From Baffinella frigidus (lineage: Eukaryota; Cryptophyceae; Cryptomonadales; Baffinellaceae), in assembly GCA_026770585.1 (NCBI GenBank), contig MU647731.1, forward strand, positions 14,984 through 26,644: a DNA stretch of 11,661 nucleotides, written 5' to 3'. Below, piece by piece: positions 1-5,789 of the stretch (position 1 is its first letter; each line of letters begins with the position of its first letter). The position numbers and the translations under genes are program-made. The notes under the pieces were generated by a model. That model made no database searches. It saw only the letters and a list, made by a program, of their open reading frames with translations, and was not told where the DNA came from.

Positions 1-3
1 CTA

Positions 4-470
4 ATAGAGCTCTATGAGCGGCGGAAGCTGTGCAGGGGAGTGCCTCCTCTGGCAGCAACGCTCTGTACGCAAGCGGAGGCAGACACCTGACACAGAATGG
101 TCCGGGACCGACCCCGTGGATCCTTATCCAGATCCACGGTTTCTATACAGTTCAACGCTCAGGCGTGAGCGGAGGAGGGAGGCGCCCGCAGGCGCGTCGG
201 TCTTCCAGAAGATCGGAGATGTCGTGTCGATCTTCATGTCTTGTTCTGCTGAGCTGGCTTCTCGAGCCAGCCCCTTATAAGTCAACCCGCCAGGATTGTG
301 TAACCGCTGGCGGAAGTCAACTTTCCTAAGTTGATATTTTGACCATCAATTGTTTGATGGTCAACTGCTCCTCAGGCTGGTCTCTCACACACTACTTTCA
401 AACGACGGTGGAGGGGTCTACTGAGACCCCTCCTCCGGTGAATACGACGACCCTTCGTCCGCCACGGACG
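4..470. repeat. Chain of perfect inverted repeats (stem-loop array)
   Basis: Perfect inverted repeats follow one another across this stretch: a 12-bp palindrome at 4-15; arms 114-122/131-139 (9 bp); 156-161/166-171 (6); 182-186/191-195 (5); 208-215/228-235 (8); 253-259/265-271 (7); palindrome CTTATAAG at 274-281; 287-293/307-313 (7); 317-323/328-334 (7); 339-349/354-364 (11); 410-419/424-433 (10); 456-461/465-470 (6). Five of the loops are exactly 4 nt. The short arms (5-6 bp) could be chance, but those of 7-11 bp are not expected at this density. The last two lie on the 3' end of the neighbouring coding region, one of them over its stop codon. Function unknown: a structured RNA, a replication or recombination site, or a transcript-end structure are all possible. 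Confidence 0.8.
124..237 (-). CDS. Possible 37-residue small protein or first exon
   Basis: An ATG at 237 opens 37 codons ending in TAA at 124-126, reading into the left side of the window. A TATA-like TTATAAG on the minus strand lies about 40 bases upstream, within the palindrome at 274-281. The peptide is basic and has no recognisable motif. It runs through several of the inverted repeats, so the open frame may be accidental. It could also be the first exon of a gene continuing past the left edge. Weakly supported; reported because the TATA-ATG spacing matches other genes here. Confidence 0.2.
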   Translation of the reverse strand: MKIDTTSPIFWKTDAPAGASLLRSRLSVELYRNRGSG

Positions 471-987
471 GCGAACCCTCCTCGTCCTCGTCATCTTCCT
501 CGTCCTGGGCCTCAGTGGTCCCATCACCCGCAATCACGCCACGGATGAGAGACAGGATATCTGCCTGGGCCGTGTCTGCCTTCAAACGCATTTTATCGAC
601 GATCTCGAAACCGTGAAAGTAATGCTCTTGGACGGCCTTTTCGAGATCATCTGTCTGTGCGTGGAAAAGTTTCCATTCCACTGCAATGACCTCCTGGCAT
701 TTCTGAAGCTTCTTTACACTAATCTCAAGTGCCTTCTCAGCCGCCTCCGCCCTCTCCTTCATCTGCACGAAGGTCACCGCGCATACAGATTCTGAACCAG
801 ACTTCAAAGACTGGGCCTTGTCTGACTTGAGCATCTTCGACATCTTCAGCGGTCGGCTCGCGACCGGGTTCATCATTTCGTCACCGGGCTCGTCCTCAAG
901 CCCGTCGCGGCTGACGTACGTCGCAGTTGTCACCGAGCGTGCCAACATTCCCTTTGGGTTATTTACATGAGTTCGCTCCTGTTGCAT
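418..987 (-). CDS. Acidic-tailed coiled-coil protein, unrecognised
   Basis: A complete 189-residue frame with a true ATG at 987 and TAG at 418-420. Residues about 76-145 are rich in Lys, Glu, Ala, Gln and Leu in a heptad-like pattern and are probably a coiled coil; they contain C97 and W105. Residues 158-189 are strongly acidic with Ser-Pro sites, like a phosphorylatable regulatory or histone-mimicking tail. Residues 43-63 are basic. No signal peptide or membrane segment is visible, so a nuclear or tegument-like location is plausible. The promoter is the duplicated CACGTG-bearing segment directly upstream; a TTTAAAA element lies about 30 bases before the ATG. The stop codon lies in a 10-bp-arm hairpin. 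It may be a distant relative of the coiled-coil gene ending at 3887 (both carry an LEKA motif after a Trp), but this is weak. Function not recognised. Confidence 0.75.
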   Translation of the reverse strand: MQQERTHVNNPKGMLARSVTTATYVSRDGLEDEPGDEMMNPVASRPLKMSKMLKSDKAQSLKSGSESVCAVTFVQMKERAEAAEKALEISVKKLQKCQEVIAVEWKLFHAQTDDLEKAVQEHYFHGFEIVDKMRLKADTAQADILSLIRGVIAGDGTTEAQDEEDDEDEEGSPSVADEGSSYSPEEGSQ

Positions 988-1169
988 CTGGGTTTATGGC
1001 GCCAATCACGTGCCATTTTAAACCCCCATAATTACTCAACCTTTCCAGGTCACGTGCCATGTTTTTTGTCGTCTCGTGCTACATCTGGGTTTATGGCGCC
1101 AATCACGTGCCATTTTAACCCCCCATAATTACTCAACCTTTCCAGGTCACGTGCCATGTTTTTTGTCGT
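985..1169. repeat. Near-perfect 88-bp promoter duplication
   Basis: Copies at 985-1072 and 1082-1169 are separated by 9 bp and differ at one base (A versus C in the C-run near the middle). The left copy ends exactly on the ATG of the minus-strand gene at 987, so the repeat is that gene's promoter region. In the right copy the equivalent ATG is followed at once by TAG. Each copy holds two CACGTG boxes and a TTTAAAA (copy 2: GTTAAAA) element on the minus strand. Confidence 0.95.
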
Positions 1170-1193
1170 TGTCACTGGTCAAAACATCACGTG
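1007..1193. promoter_or_regulatory. Five CACGTG boxes upstream of the acidic coiled-coil gene
   Basis: CACGTG occurs at 1007-1012, 1051-1056, 1104-1109, 1148-1153 and 1188-1193; the last sits in the full palindrome TCACGTGA. This hexamer is the classic target of bHLH-zipper factors (E-box) and of many bZIP factors (G-box). Five in 187 bp is far above chance. Four arise from the 88-bp duplication. Binding by a host or viral factor is inferred. Confidence 0.7.
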
Positions 1194-1279
1194 ACAAACT
1201 ATGCCACATTCGTGTGTTGACTGTACCGTGCGCAACGCATCAAAGGTCTCAGTGTCCGCACACACACACACACAGACAC
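1194..1279. other. Intergenic DNA with a CA microsatellite
   Basis: Between the CACGTG cluster and the stop codon of the gene ending at 1280 there is a short CA run at about 1258-1275 and nothing else recognisable. No polyadenylation hexamer was seen here for that gene. Confidence 0.6.
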
Positions 1280-1840
1280 TCAATTATCCATTGCCGACTG
1301 GTTGTACATGAGTTTTTCTTCACCGAGTTTGTATTCACCAGCAACCTGAGAGCATAACGTGAGATACACACGCATCGCTTGTGGGTTAACATTGCGCTCA
1401 CCTGTCTCGACATCTTGTACAACACAGCACTTGGCCACCTCATTTTGCATGTGTGTCATTGCTTGCAACTGCAGTGCCATTTTGATACGGGGGTGGAGCA
1501 TGTGCTCAGTGATGTGACACCGCAAACAAGAACCGACGTCCTCTCCAATCACCTGGTTGAGTAGGAACGCGCTCTGTTTGACGAGCGAGTCAAGCGACAT
1601 GTGTGCTATACCGTCCAGTATAAATTTCACAACGATTTCAACCCTTGCATTTCCCTGGTAGTTGCATAAATAGCATGGTTTGCTAGCATCTTTATCCTTA
1701 CTCCCACAGTGGGGGGTCTGTGACTGTGGCACATCTTCGTCATCTTCTGACGTTATCATAGGAGACCTCATGCCTTGATGGGGGTCATGGTTACACGGAT
1801 TGCCATTGCTGTCATGCGTACCATATTCTATCGACTCCAT
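1280..1840 (-). CDS. Cys/His-rich putative zinc-binding protein
   Basis: A 186-residue frame ending in TAA at 1280-1282. The ATG at 1840 is preferred; the codon just before it is TTG and is not needed. Residues 1-50 are polar and acidic. A C56-x2-C59 pair is followed about 45 residues later by C105-x2-C108-H109 and H113, a spacing that could bind zinc, then by a C138-C139 pair. Residues 66-100 and 115-137 look helical. No membrane segment. A minus-strand TATATAA lies at 1871-1877, about 31 bases before the ATG. An 8-codon upstream frame (1866-1840) ends in TGA overlapping the ATG as TGATG. It diverges from the plus-strand gene at 2078. A DNA- or RNA-associated or structural role is possible; I do not recognise the family. 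Confidence 0.75.
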   Translation of the reverse strand: MESIEYGTHDSNGNPCNHDPHQGMRSPMITSEDDEDVPQSQTPHCGSKDKDASKPCYLCNYQGNARVEIVVKFILDGIAHMSLDSLVKQSAFLLNQVIGEDVGSCLRCHITEHMLHPRIKMALQLQAMTHMQNEVAKCCVVQDVETGERNVNPQAMRVYLTLCSQVAGEYKLGEEKLMYNQSAMDN

Positions 1841-2077
1841 CAATGCAGGTAATTATCGTGAACCATGTAGTTATATACGTTACGGACTTGATATGCGTTT
1901 AAACCAGACCAGTGGGACAAGTGGTATGGCGAAAAAAAAATCGTCTTGAAGCAACACAATAGCCACGCCCCACACCCACCCACCCAATCCTGATACACAC
2001 ACACACTCTCGCTCTATCTCTCTCCCACTCATTTCACCACTGTTACGCCCTATTTTACAACCAATCCTCCCCTCAAT
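1841..2077. promoter_or_regulatory. Divergent promoter region
   Basis: This 237-bp gap serves two diverging genes. For the minus gene: TATATAA at 1871-1877. For the plus gene: TATTTTA at about 2050-2056 and CCAAT at about 2060-2064, only 14-28 bases before the ATG, implying a very short leader if used. Between them lie an A9 run near 1931-1939, a CCCACACCCACCC-type CACC tract near 1970-1985, a short AC repeat near 1994-2003 and a pyrimidine-rich tract near 2006-2028. Confidence 0.55.
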
Positions 2078-2785
2078 ATGAGCAAAGAACCCACTCTGCA
2101 ACAGCCGAACATAGAATTTGTGCAAACTTTTTTACAGCCAGAGCAGCTGCAGCGCATGCTCATCTTCTTCAGCAAGCGGAGGCCGACAGACCCACATGCA
2201 CAGTACGGATTCTCGGACGTCATTGTACGGCTCATCAACGAACCGCTCTGTATCATTTTCGGACAGCATGGTGTCTACCTCTTTTCAAACTACGTTCTCT
2301 TATATCCGTACAACGAGCTCGACGAGGCACAGACTGCTTACATCACACAGTTTCTCCGCATGCACGCCAGCAACATCCCCAATCCCGGAACACCTTTGCA
2401 AGAGGATGCCTCGACGAGACACGTGGTACCCAGCATGCAGATCGACGCCCGCGTCACGAAGCAGATGGGTGGGGGTTACACGGTTCGGCCCGTGCAGCTC
2501 ACCAACATCCGACTCGACGCGTTTGACGTCCTCACCGCGCTCGTGCGTGGTATCATGTGCGGGTCGCAAAAACACGACGTCAAGTACCGACAACACGCCG
2601 TCAACCTTCAGCTACAGCGCATCATGACGCGGATTGTCGTTTCGCGTGCGCAGCTGCAAGGAATCAACACCGAGATAGAGGCGTGCATGGAGAAGCAGAA
2701 GCATCAAACGCCGGTGTGTGGTCCCATCGTGACCGCGGGGATGACGCGTGACAGTGTTTCAGACGCAATGGTGGAGTGTGTCTAG
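2078..2785 (+). CDS. Unrecognised 235-residue protein
   Basis: ATG at 2078, TAG at 2783-2785, 235 residues. The first half is mixed alpha/beta-like and moderately hydrophobic (an IIFGQHGVYLF stretch near residue 60) but has no clear membrane span or signal peptide. The second half is helical with basic residues (about 165-200), and the last 30 residues carry two Cys and Ser/Thr. It is compact and globular-looking, so it may be a virion or enzymatic accessory protein; no catalytic motif is evident. It converges on the spliced gene at 2910-3887. The stop codon is followed at once by GTAAGC, giving a good splice-donor consensus that would leave the stop in the exon. An AATAAA at 2886-2891 lies 100 bases downstream. 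A CACGTG at 2420-2425 is within the coding region and probably incidental. Confidence 0.8.
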   Translation: MSKEPTLQQPNIEFVQTFLQPEQLQRMLIFFSKRRPTDPHAQYGFSDVIVRLINEPLCIIFGQHGVYLFSNYVLLYPYNELDEAQTAYITQFLRMHASNIPNPGTPLQEDASTRHVVPSMQIDARVTKQMGGGYTVRPVQLTNIRLDAFDVLTALVRGIMCGSQKHDVKYRQHAVNLQLQRIMTRIVVSRAQLQGINTEIEACMEKQKHQTPVCGPIVTAGMTRDSVSDAMVECV

Positions 2786-2885
2786 GTAAGCACGAGCGTG
2801 CAGCAGGGCAGGAGGTGTCTGTAGAAATTCGGCATCGGAAACAGAAGCAAGCACTAAGATGCTTTTGTGTGCCATTTACTGGACC

Positions 2886-2891
2886 AATAAA
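2886..2891 (+). terminator. Polyadenylation signal AATAAA
   Basis: A canonical AATAAA about 100 bases after the stop of the plus-strand gene ending at 2785, just before the stop of the convergent gene at 2910. Spacing fits a compact 3' end. Confidence 0.6.
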
Positions 2892-2909
2892 CAACACCAC
2901 CCGTCACAC

Positions 2910-3828
2910 TCAGTCCGTCATTGCAAAATGGGTCTTGCATTTCTCAAGATACGCTTGCAGCTCGGCTTTCGCCCGATCGAACACCTCCTCTCCGGCCAGC
3001 GTGTAGAGGGGGAGTCTGGCCATCTTATCGTGGGTCTTCGGTTCCCTTCGAGGAACCAACTGCTGTGCGAGGCAGAGCGGCTCGATGATCGTCCACTTTT
3101 CGTACGTGTGAACTGCACCGTTGGGGTTTTAGAGTTTAGCGACTGAATTATCAGGTGAAGACAGGGTGCATCAGGGAGTGGGAGGGTTGTCAATGAATCG
3201 GTCTGTTGTACCTGGGAGGAACAGTTTGAAGTCCTTGATGCAGACGACCGACGCATTGCCCGTCAGCAGTTTCTTCAGGCGGTGAAAGATCTCGAAGCGA
3301 TGGTCAGACGACCGCATGGGGTTCTTGGCGACGTTGAAGCACTCAAGGATCTTCTGCATTGCCGGGACGATCGCTGCCTTGGACTCCGGAAACATTTTGG
3401 CGAACTCGACCCGGGCCGCAGCCTTCCCATCCGTGGCAACGACGTGCATGAGGCCATCGAACTTGTCACGGAGGTCGGTCTCACACTCGATCGCCTTCTC
3501 GAGCTGCTCCCAAGACTCTTTGCAATCCTGGAATCTGTCGACCTGCCGGTTCGTGGTAGCGACAACCCACTCCGCAGCGTCTTCAGCCTTCGCGATCGTG
3601 GCATCATCTCGCGCGAACCGAGCAGCTTTCTGGCTTTTCTCTGCCGCCATGTGTACCTCTTGCACAGACGTGTGCATTGCCTGCAGCCTCTTCTTGATCT
3701 CTTTGCGCAAACGATCTACCCGCTTGCTCCATGATTCGACCATCAGAGCGTGAGTGACGCCTGGGGGCCACCACTCTGGATAGAGTGACGCGTCCATGTC
3801 GTCGGTACGCTTGCGCTTGATATTCAGA

Positions 3829-3874
<46 letters not shown>

Positions 3875-3887
3875 TGCCGCCGCTCAT
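2910..3887 (-). CDS. Spliced poly-Gly/coiled-coil protein (two exons)
   Basis: Exon 1 runs 3887-3212 (ATG at 3887); exon 2 runs 3112-2910, ending in TGA. Removing the 99-nt intron joins the frames in phase 1 and gives 293 codons, 292 residues. Without splicing, exon 1 would run on to a TAG/TAA-type stop near 3171 and exon 2, open over 66 codons with no suitable start, would be orphaned. Residues 3-19 are Gly-rich (a GCC/CCG triplet run); KRKR at 24-27 is a possible nuclear signal; about 55-165 is a probable coiled coil rich in Lys, Glu, Ala and Gln; exon 2 adds a WTIIEPL segment and a helical, charged C-terminus. No membrane segments. A minus-strand TATAAAAGG is at 3947-3955. It may be a distant paralogue of the 418-987 product. 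A structural or nuclear role is inferred. Confidence 0.75.
3113..3211 (-). other. Predicted 99-nt GT-AG intron
   Basis: On the minus strand the donor reads CCCAG|GTACAA (intron starts at 3211) and the acceptor GGTGCAG|TTCAC (intron ends at 3113). A possible branch site, GCTAAAC, lies about 30 nt before the acceptor. The pyrimidine tract is interrupted. The split codon is regenerated exactly, and the downstream frame is open to its own stop. Confidence 0.7.
3832..3884. repeat. GCC triplet run coding for poly-glycine
   Basis: About 14 near-uninterrupted GCC/GGC triplets near the start codon of the spliced gene encode its poly-Gly N-terminus. The run is probably length-variable by slippage. Confidence 0.9.
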
Positions 3888-3946
3888 GCGTCAAAAGCGC
3901 CGGGTTGGTGATTTGGACACGACTAGTACCAATCTTTAATACACAC

Positions 3947-3955
3947 CCTTTTATA
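3947..3955 (-). promoter_or_regulatory. TATA box of the spliced coiled-coil gene
   Basis: TATAAAAGG on the minus strand, a textbook TATA box, about 60 bases before the ATG at 3887. This gives a leader of roughly 30 nt. Confidence 0.75.
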
Positions 3956-3988
3956 TGAGCGGTCAAAAGTGGTCGTCAAAGTTGACAA

Positions 3989-4090
3989 TTCTATTTCGGG
4001 TGAAAATATGTTGACTGGAAATAATAAGGCACGTGACCAGATTTCTATTTCGGGTGAAAATATATCGACTGAAAATAATAAGGCATGTGA
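3989..4090. repeat. 48-bp upstream element present twice
   Basis: Copies at 3989-4036 and 4043-4090 (54-bp period) differ at four positions. Both begin with CTATTTCGGGTGAAAATAT and end in AATAATAAGGCAYGTGA. In the first copy the end is a CACGTG box (4030-4035); in the second it is CATGTG. The pair lies just upstream of the TATA box at 3947-3955, so it is probably a duplicated enhancer or promoter element. Confidence 0.85.
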
Positions 4091-4296
4091 AGCTGATCGC
4101 CTTGTTGCCTCTCTCCGTGTGAACAGTGAATGAATAAATGTATTTAATCACATACACACACAGACCCGTCTGCTGACAGCATAGACTAGTCGTCGGTCAA
4201 CGGTGTGCGATCCGCGCAATTCCTAAGCTCGTACACACGCACACAAGCAGCGCGTGTTGGATACAGTGTCCTGGTCACTGCCGAGAAGGGACAGGG
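4091..4296. other. Intergenic stretch, no gene seen
   Basis: AT-rich at first, with a plus-strand AATAAA (4133-4138) that has no matching plus-strand gene and a minus-strand ATTAAA (4143-4148) that could polyadenylate the charged reading frame ending at 4297. A short CA run lies near 4152-4162. Forward open frames here lack convincing composition and are antisense to the acidic tail of the charged protein. Confidence 0.5.
4143..4148 (-). terminator. Possible ATTAAA polyadenylation signal
   Basis: ATTAAA on the minus strand about 150 bases after the TAA at 4297-4299. It is the only common poly(A) variant noticed on that strand in this gap. Confidence 0.35.
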
Positions 4297-5034
4297 TTAC
4301 ATGTGTACACCGTGCCCGTGCACGGATATTTTTGTTTGCGTTGGAGGGGACTGTGTATTTGTTTGGCGTGCAGCACCTCCTGATGCAGGTCCTTCGTTTT
4401 CAGAAGATTCTGATGCAGATTCGTCGTCGTCAGAATCTTTAGAATCTGAAGTCGAACAATAAGAACGAGGACTGGGTGGGTCAAACGTAGGAGCTTTTTC
4501 ACCCTCTTCAGACTCAGAGCTAAATTCCCGCCCACTAGCACCTTCGTTTGGGCCCTCGGATTCAGCTTTGTGTTCAACTTCGTCTTGATTCTCGGCGTCT
4601 TCACTCTCTTCTTGGTCACTCGAGGATGTCGTGTCTTGTTCACGATTTTGTTCTGCAGCTTCCTTTGCTTTCGTTGCTGCTTGATTACGTTTCCTTTCTT
4701 CCTCTGCGTCTCGTTTCTTTTCTTTCTCTGCCTCTGATAGTTTATGTTTTTGTTCTTTGGCTGCTTCTTTCTCTGCCCTTTCTTTTTTTGCTTGCTCTTG
4801 TTTCTTTTCTTTCTCTGCCTCTGTTTGTTTATGTTTTTGTTCTTTGGCTGCTTCTCTCGCTGTTTTTGCTTGCTCTTGTTTCTTTTCTTTCTCTGCCTCT
4901 GTTTGTTTATGTTTTTGTTCTTTGGCTGCTTCTCTCGCTGCTTTTGCTTGTGCAGCCCGCGTTTGTATTTGCAATAACGTTTTCGCCTTTTGGGTGTCGT
5001 TTACTAATTTTTGATATGCTTTCAGTTGGGTGTT
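4297..5034 (-). pseudogene. C-terminal part of charged repeat protein, cut off by a stop
   Basis: An open frame of 245 codons directly follows an in-frame TAA (5035-5037) and ends in TAA at 4297-4299. It has no ATG before its very last codon, so it cannot be an independent AUG-started gene. The first part is a highly charged Ala/Lys/Glu/Gln helix with 26-residue repeats, probably a long single helix or coiled coil; the second part is an acidic Ser/Asp/Glu tail with many casein-kinase-2-like sites. Composition continues smoothly from the frame upstream of the stop. The DNA on both sides is A-rich with no GT for 120 nt before the stop and no pyrimidine tract after it, so an intron removing the stop is unlikely. 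A recent nonsense change, stop readthrough or a sequence error would explain it. Confidence 0.6.
4731..4944. repeat. 78-bp coding repeats
   Basis: Two near-identical units with a 78-bp period (starting near 4788 and 4866), with a more diverged unit at about 4731-4787, encode 26-residue Lys/Glu/Gln/Ala repeats containing the KEQKHKQTEAEKEKK pattern. They keep the frame. Confidence 0.85.
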
Positions 5035-5559
5035 TTATTTTGCTTGCTGTGCCCTCTGTGAAGTGCGTTGTTTTTGTTGATCTGCGTGGTTTTTTTGGTG
5101 TTGTTCTTTGGCAGTTGCTGCCTCTTTATTTTTATTTTTATTTTCATTTGCATCCGCTTCCTGAGCAGATTTCCTTTTACGCGCATTATCGGCTTTCATT
5201 TCTCTTAGATCTTCGACCGCTGTCTGCGTATGGGTAATATCGTTTCTACTTGCAGCGCTGCCACCTTCAGCTGCGTCTTCATCTGCAGCGCTGCCACCTT
5301 CAGCTGCGTCTTCATCTGCAGCGCTGCCACCTTCAGCTGCGTCTTCATCTGCAGCGGTGCCACCTTCACCGTCGTTCAATCGATCGACGATTAGACGGTG
5401 CTCTTCTTTTAATTCTTCTAATTTCTCATCTGTTATACCTTTCTTCTGCATTTTAGTTTCGAGTCGTTTCTTCCTTGCTGCTAGCTGATCTCCAAATAAC
5501 CTCATGACCCTGAATATCATATTTTCTCTACCCGTGTATTCACCCTCGTCAGAGCTCAT
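5035..5559 (-). CDS. N-terminal part of charged repeat protein
   Basis: ATG at 5559 to TAA at 5035-5037, 174 residues. The frame stays open upstream to a GTG at 5619, but 5559 is the first ATG and a TATA-like TATTTAG (5602-5608) lies about 45 bases before it. Residues 1-45 include a short hydrophobic-basic helix (IFRVMRLFGDQL), then a Lys/Glu helix, then an 11-residue repeat of the AADEDAAEGGS type (three and a half copies), then a basic KRKR-containing, Gln/Lys/Asn-rich tail. The frame resumes unchanged past the stop for another 245 codons of the same composition, so this may be the truncated front of a protein of about 419 residues plus the stop. No membrane segment. Probably a nuclear, scaffold or tegument-type protein; family not recognised. 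Confidence 0.65.
   Translation of the reverse strand: MSSDEGEYTGRENMIFRVMRLFGDQLAARKKRLETKMQKKGITDEKLEELKEEHRLIVDRLNDGEGGTAADEDAAEGGSAADEDAAEGGSAADEDAAEGGSAASRNDITHTQTAVEDLREMKADNARKRKSAQEADANENKNKNKEAATAKEQHQKNHADQQKQRTSQRAQQAK
5251..5369. repeat. 33-bp coding tandem repeat
   Basis: Units at 5251-5283, 5284-5316 and 5317-5349, plus a partial copy to about 5369, encode an 11-residue acidic Ala/Asp/Glu/Gly repeat. The units are almost identical at DNA level, which points to recent expansion. Confidence 0.9.
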
Positions 5560-5601
5560 TTGTATATGTCTGTTGTACGAATAGGTTGTGGAGGGGGTCC
5601 C

Positions 5602-5608
5602 TAAATAT
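5602..5608 (-). promoter_or_regulatory. TATA-like element of the charged repeat gene
   Basis: The minus strand reads CATATTTAG, about 45 bases upstream of the ATG at 5559. Position fits, sequence is only a moderate TATA match. Confidence 0.4.
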
Positions 5609-5614
5609 GACACA

Positions 5615-5697
5615 CTCACGAGATCGAGACAGCGAGTTTATTCAATTACACACCTCACGAGATCGAGACAGCGAGTTCATTCAATTACACACCTCAC
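5615..5697. repeat. 39-bp tandem repeat carrying a polyadenylation signal
   Basis: Copies at 5615-5653 and 5654-5692, then a partial CTCAC to 5697, differ at one base. That base lies in the minus-strand hexamer: AATAAA in the 5615 copy (5637-5642) and AATGAA in the other. The AATAAA is about 150 bases downstream of the stop of the gene at 5790-7226 and may end its transcript, and perhaps those of the minus-strand genes above it. Confidence 0.85.
5637..5642 (-). terminator. AATAAA polyadenylation signal for the membrane-gene block
   Basis: Minus-strand AATAAA about 150 nt past the TAA at 5790-5792. No minus-strand AATAAA was noticed in the gaps after 7348 or 8272, so the block may be 3'-coterminal, as is common in herpesviruses. 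An AATAAA inside the 7348-8145 coding region (7597-7602) is an alternative for the upstream gene. Confidence 0.5.
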
Positions 5698-5789
5698 CGG
5701 TTCTGTCTCAAGTAACATACACACGACCAACCCTACCCACCCCGTGTATGCGACATGTAGAACGTCAGCAGGTCGCGGCAAGGCCCGCT

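Noticed and set aside
14-329. Two overlapping forward open frames at the left edge (88 and 99 codons)
   Set aside because: Arg/Ser/Pro-rich composition, run through the inverted-repeat chain, one lacks an ATG, and neither has a promoter or motif.
4-470. CRISPR array or tRNA genes
   Set aside because: The stems differ in sequence and spacing, there are no repeat-spacer units, and no cloverleaf could be drawn.
2918-3256. Ser/Arg-rich minus-strand frame over the convergent region
   Set aside because: It overlaps exon 2 of the spliced gene in another frame, and the exon 2 frame has far better protein-like composition.
4205-4462. Forward frame with an acidic Ser/Asp/Glu end
   Set aside because: Starts at GTG, and its acidic end is the antisense of the Ser/Asp/Glu tail of the minus-strand charged protein, so it is a shadow.
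5035-5180. Intron removing the in-frame TAA, using the GTAAAA at 5180
   Set aside because: Only weak donor, A-rich acceptors without a pyrimidine tract, and the frame is already continuous apart from the stop.
4548-5237. Long forward Leu/Phe-rich frame resembling a membrane protein
   Set aside because: It is the antisense of Lys/Glu/Gln repeat codons, which read as Leu/Phe/Cys on the other strand.
4297-5559. Alternative genetic code with TAA read as an amino acid
   Set aside because: Several neighbouring genes (stops at 1280, 5790, 8272 and 10800) end sensibly in TAA.
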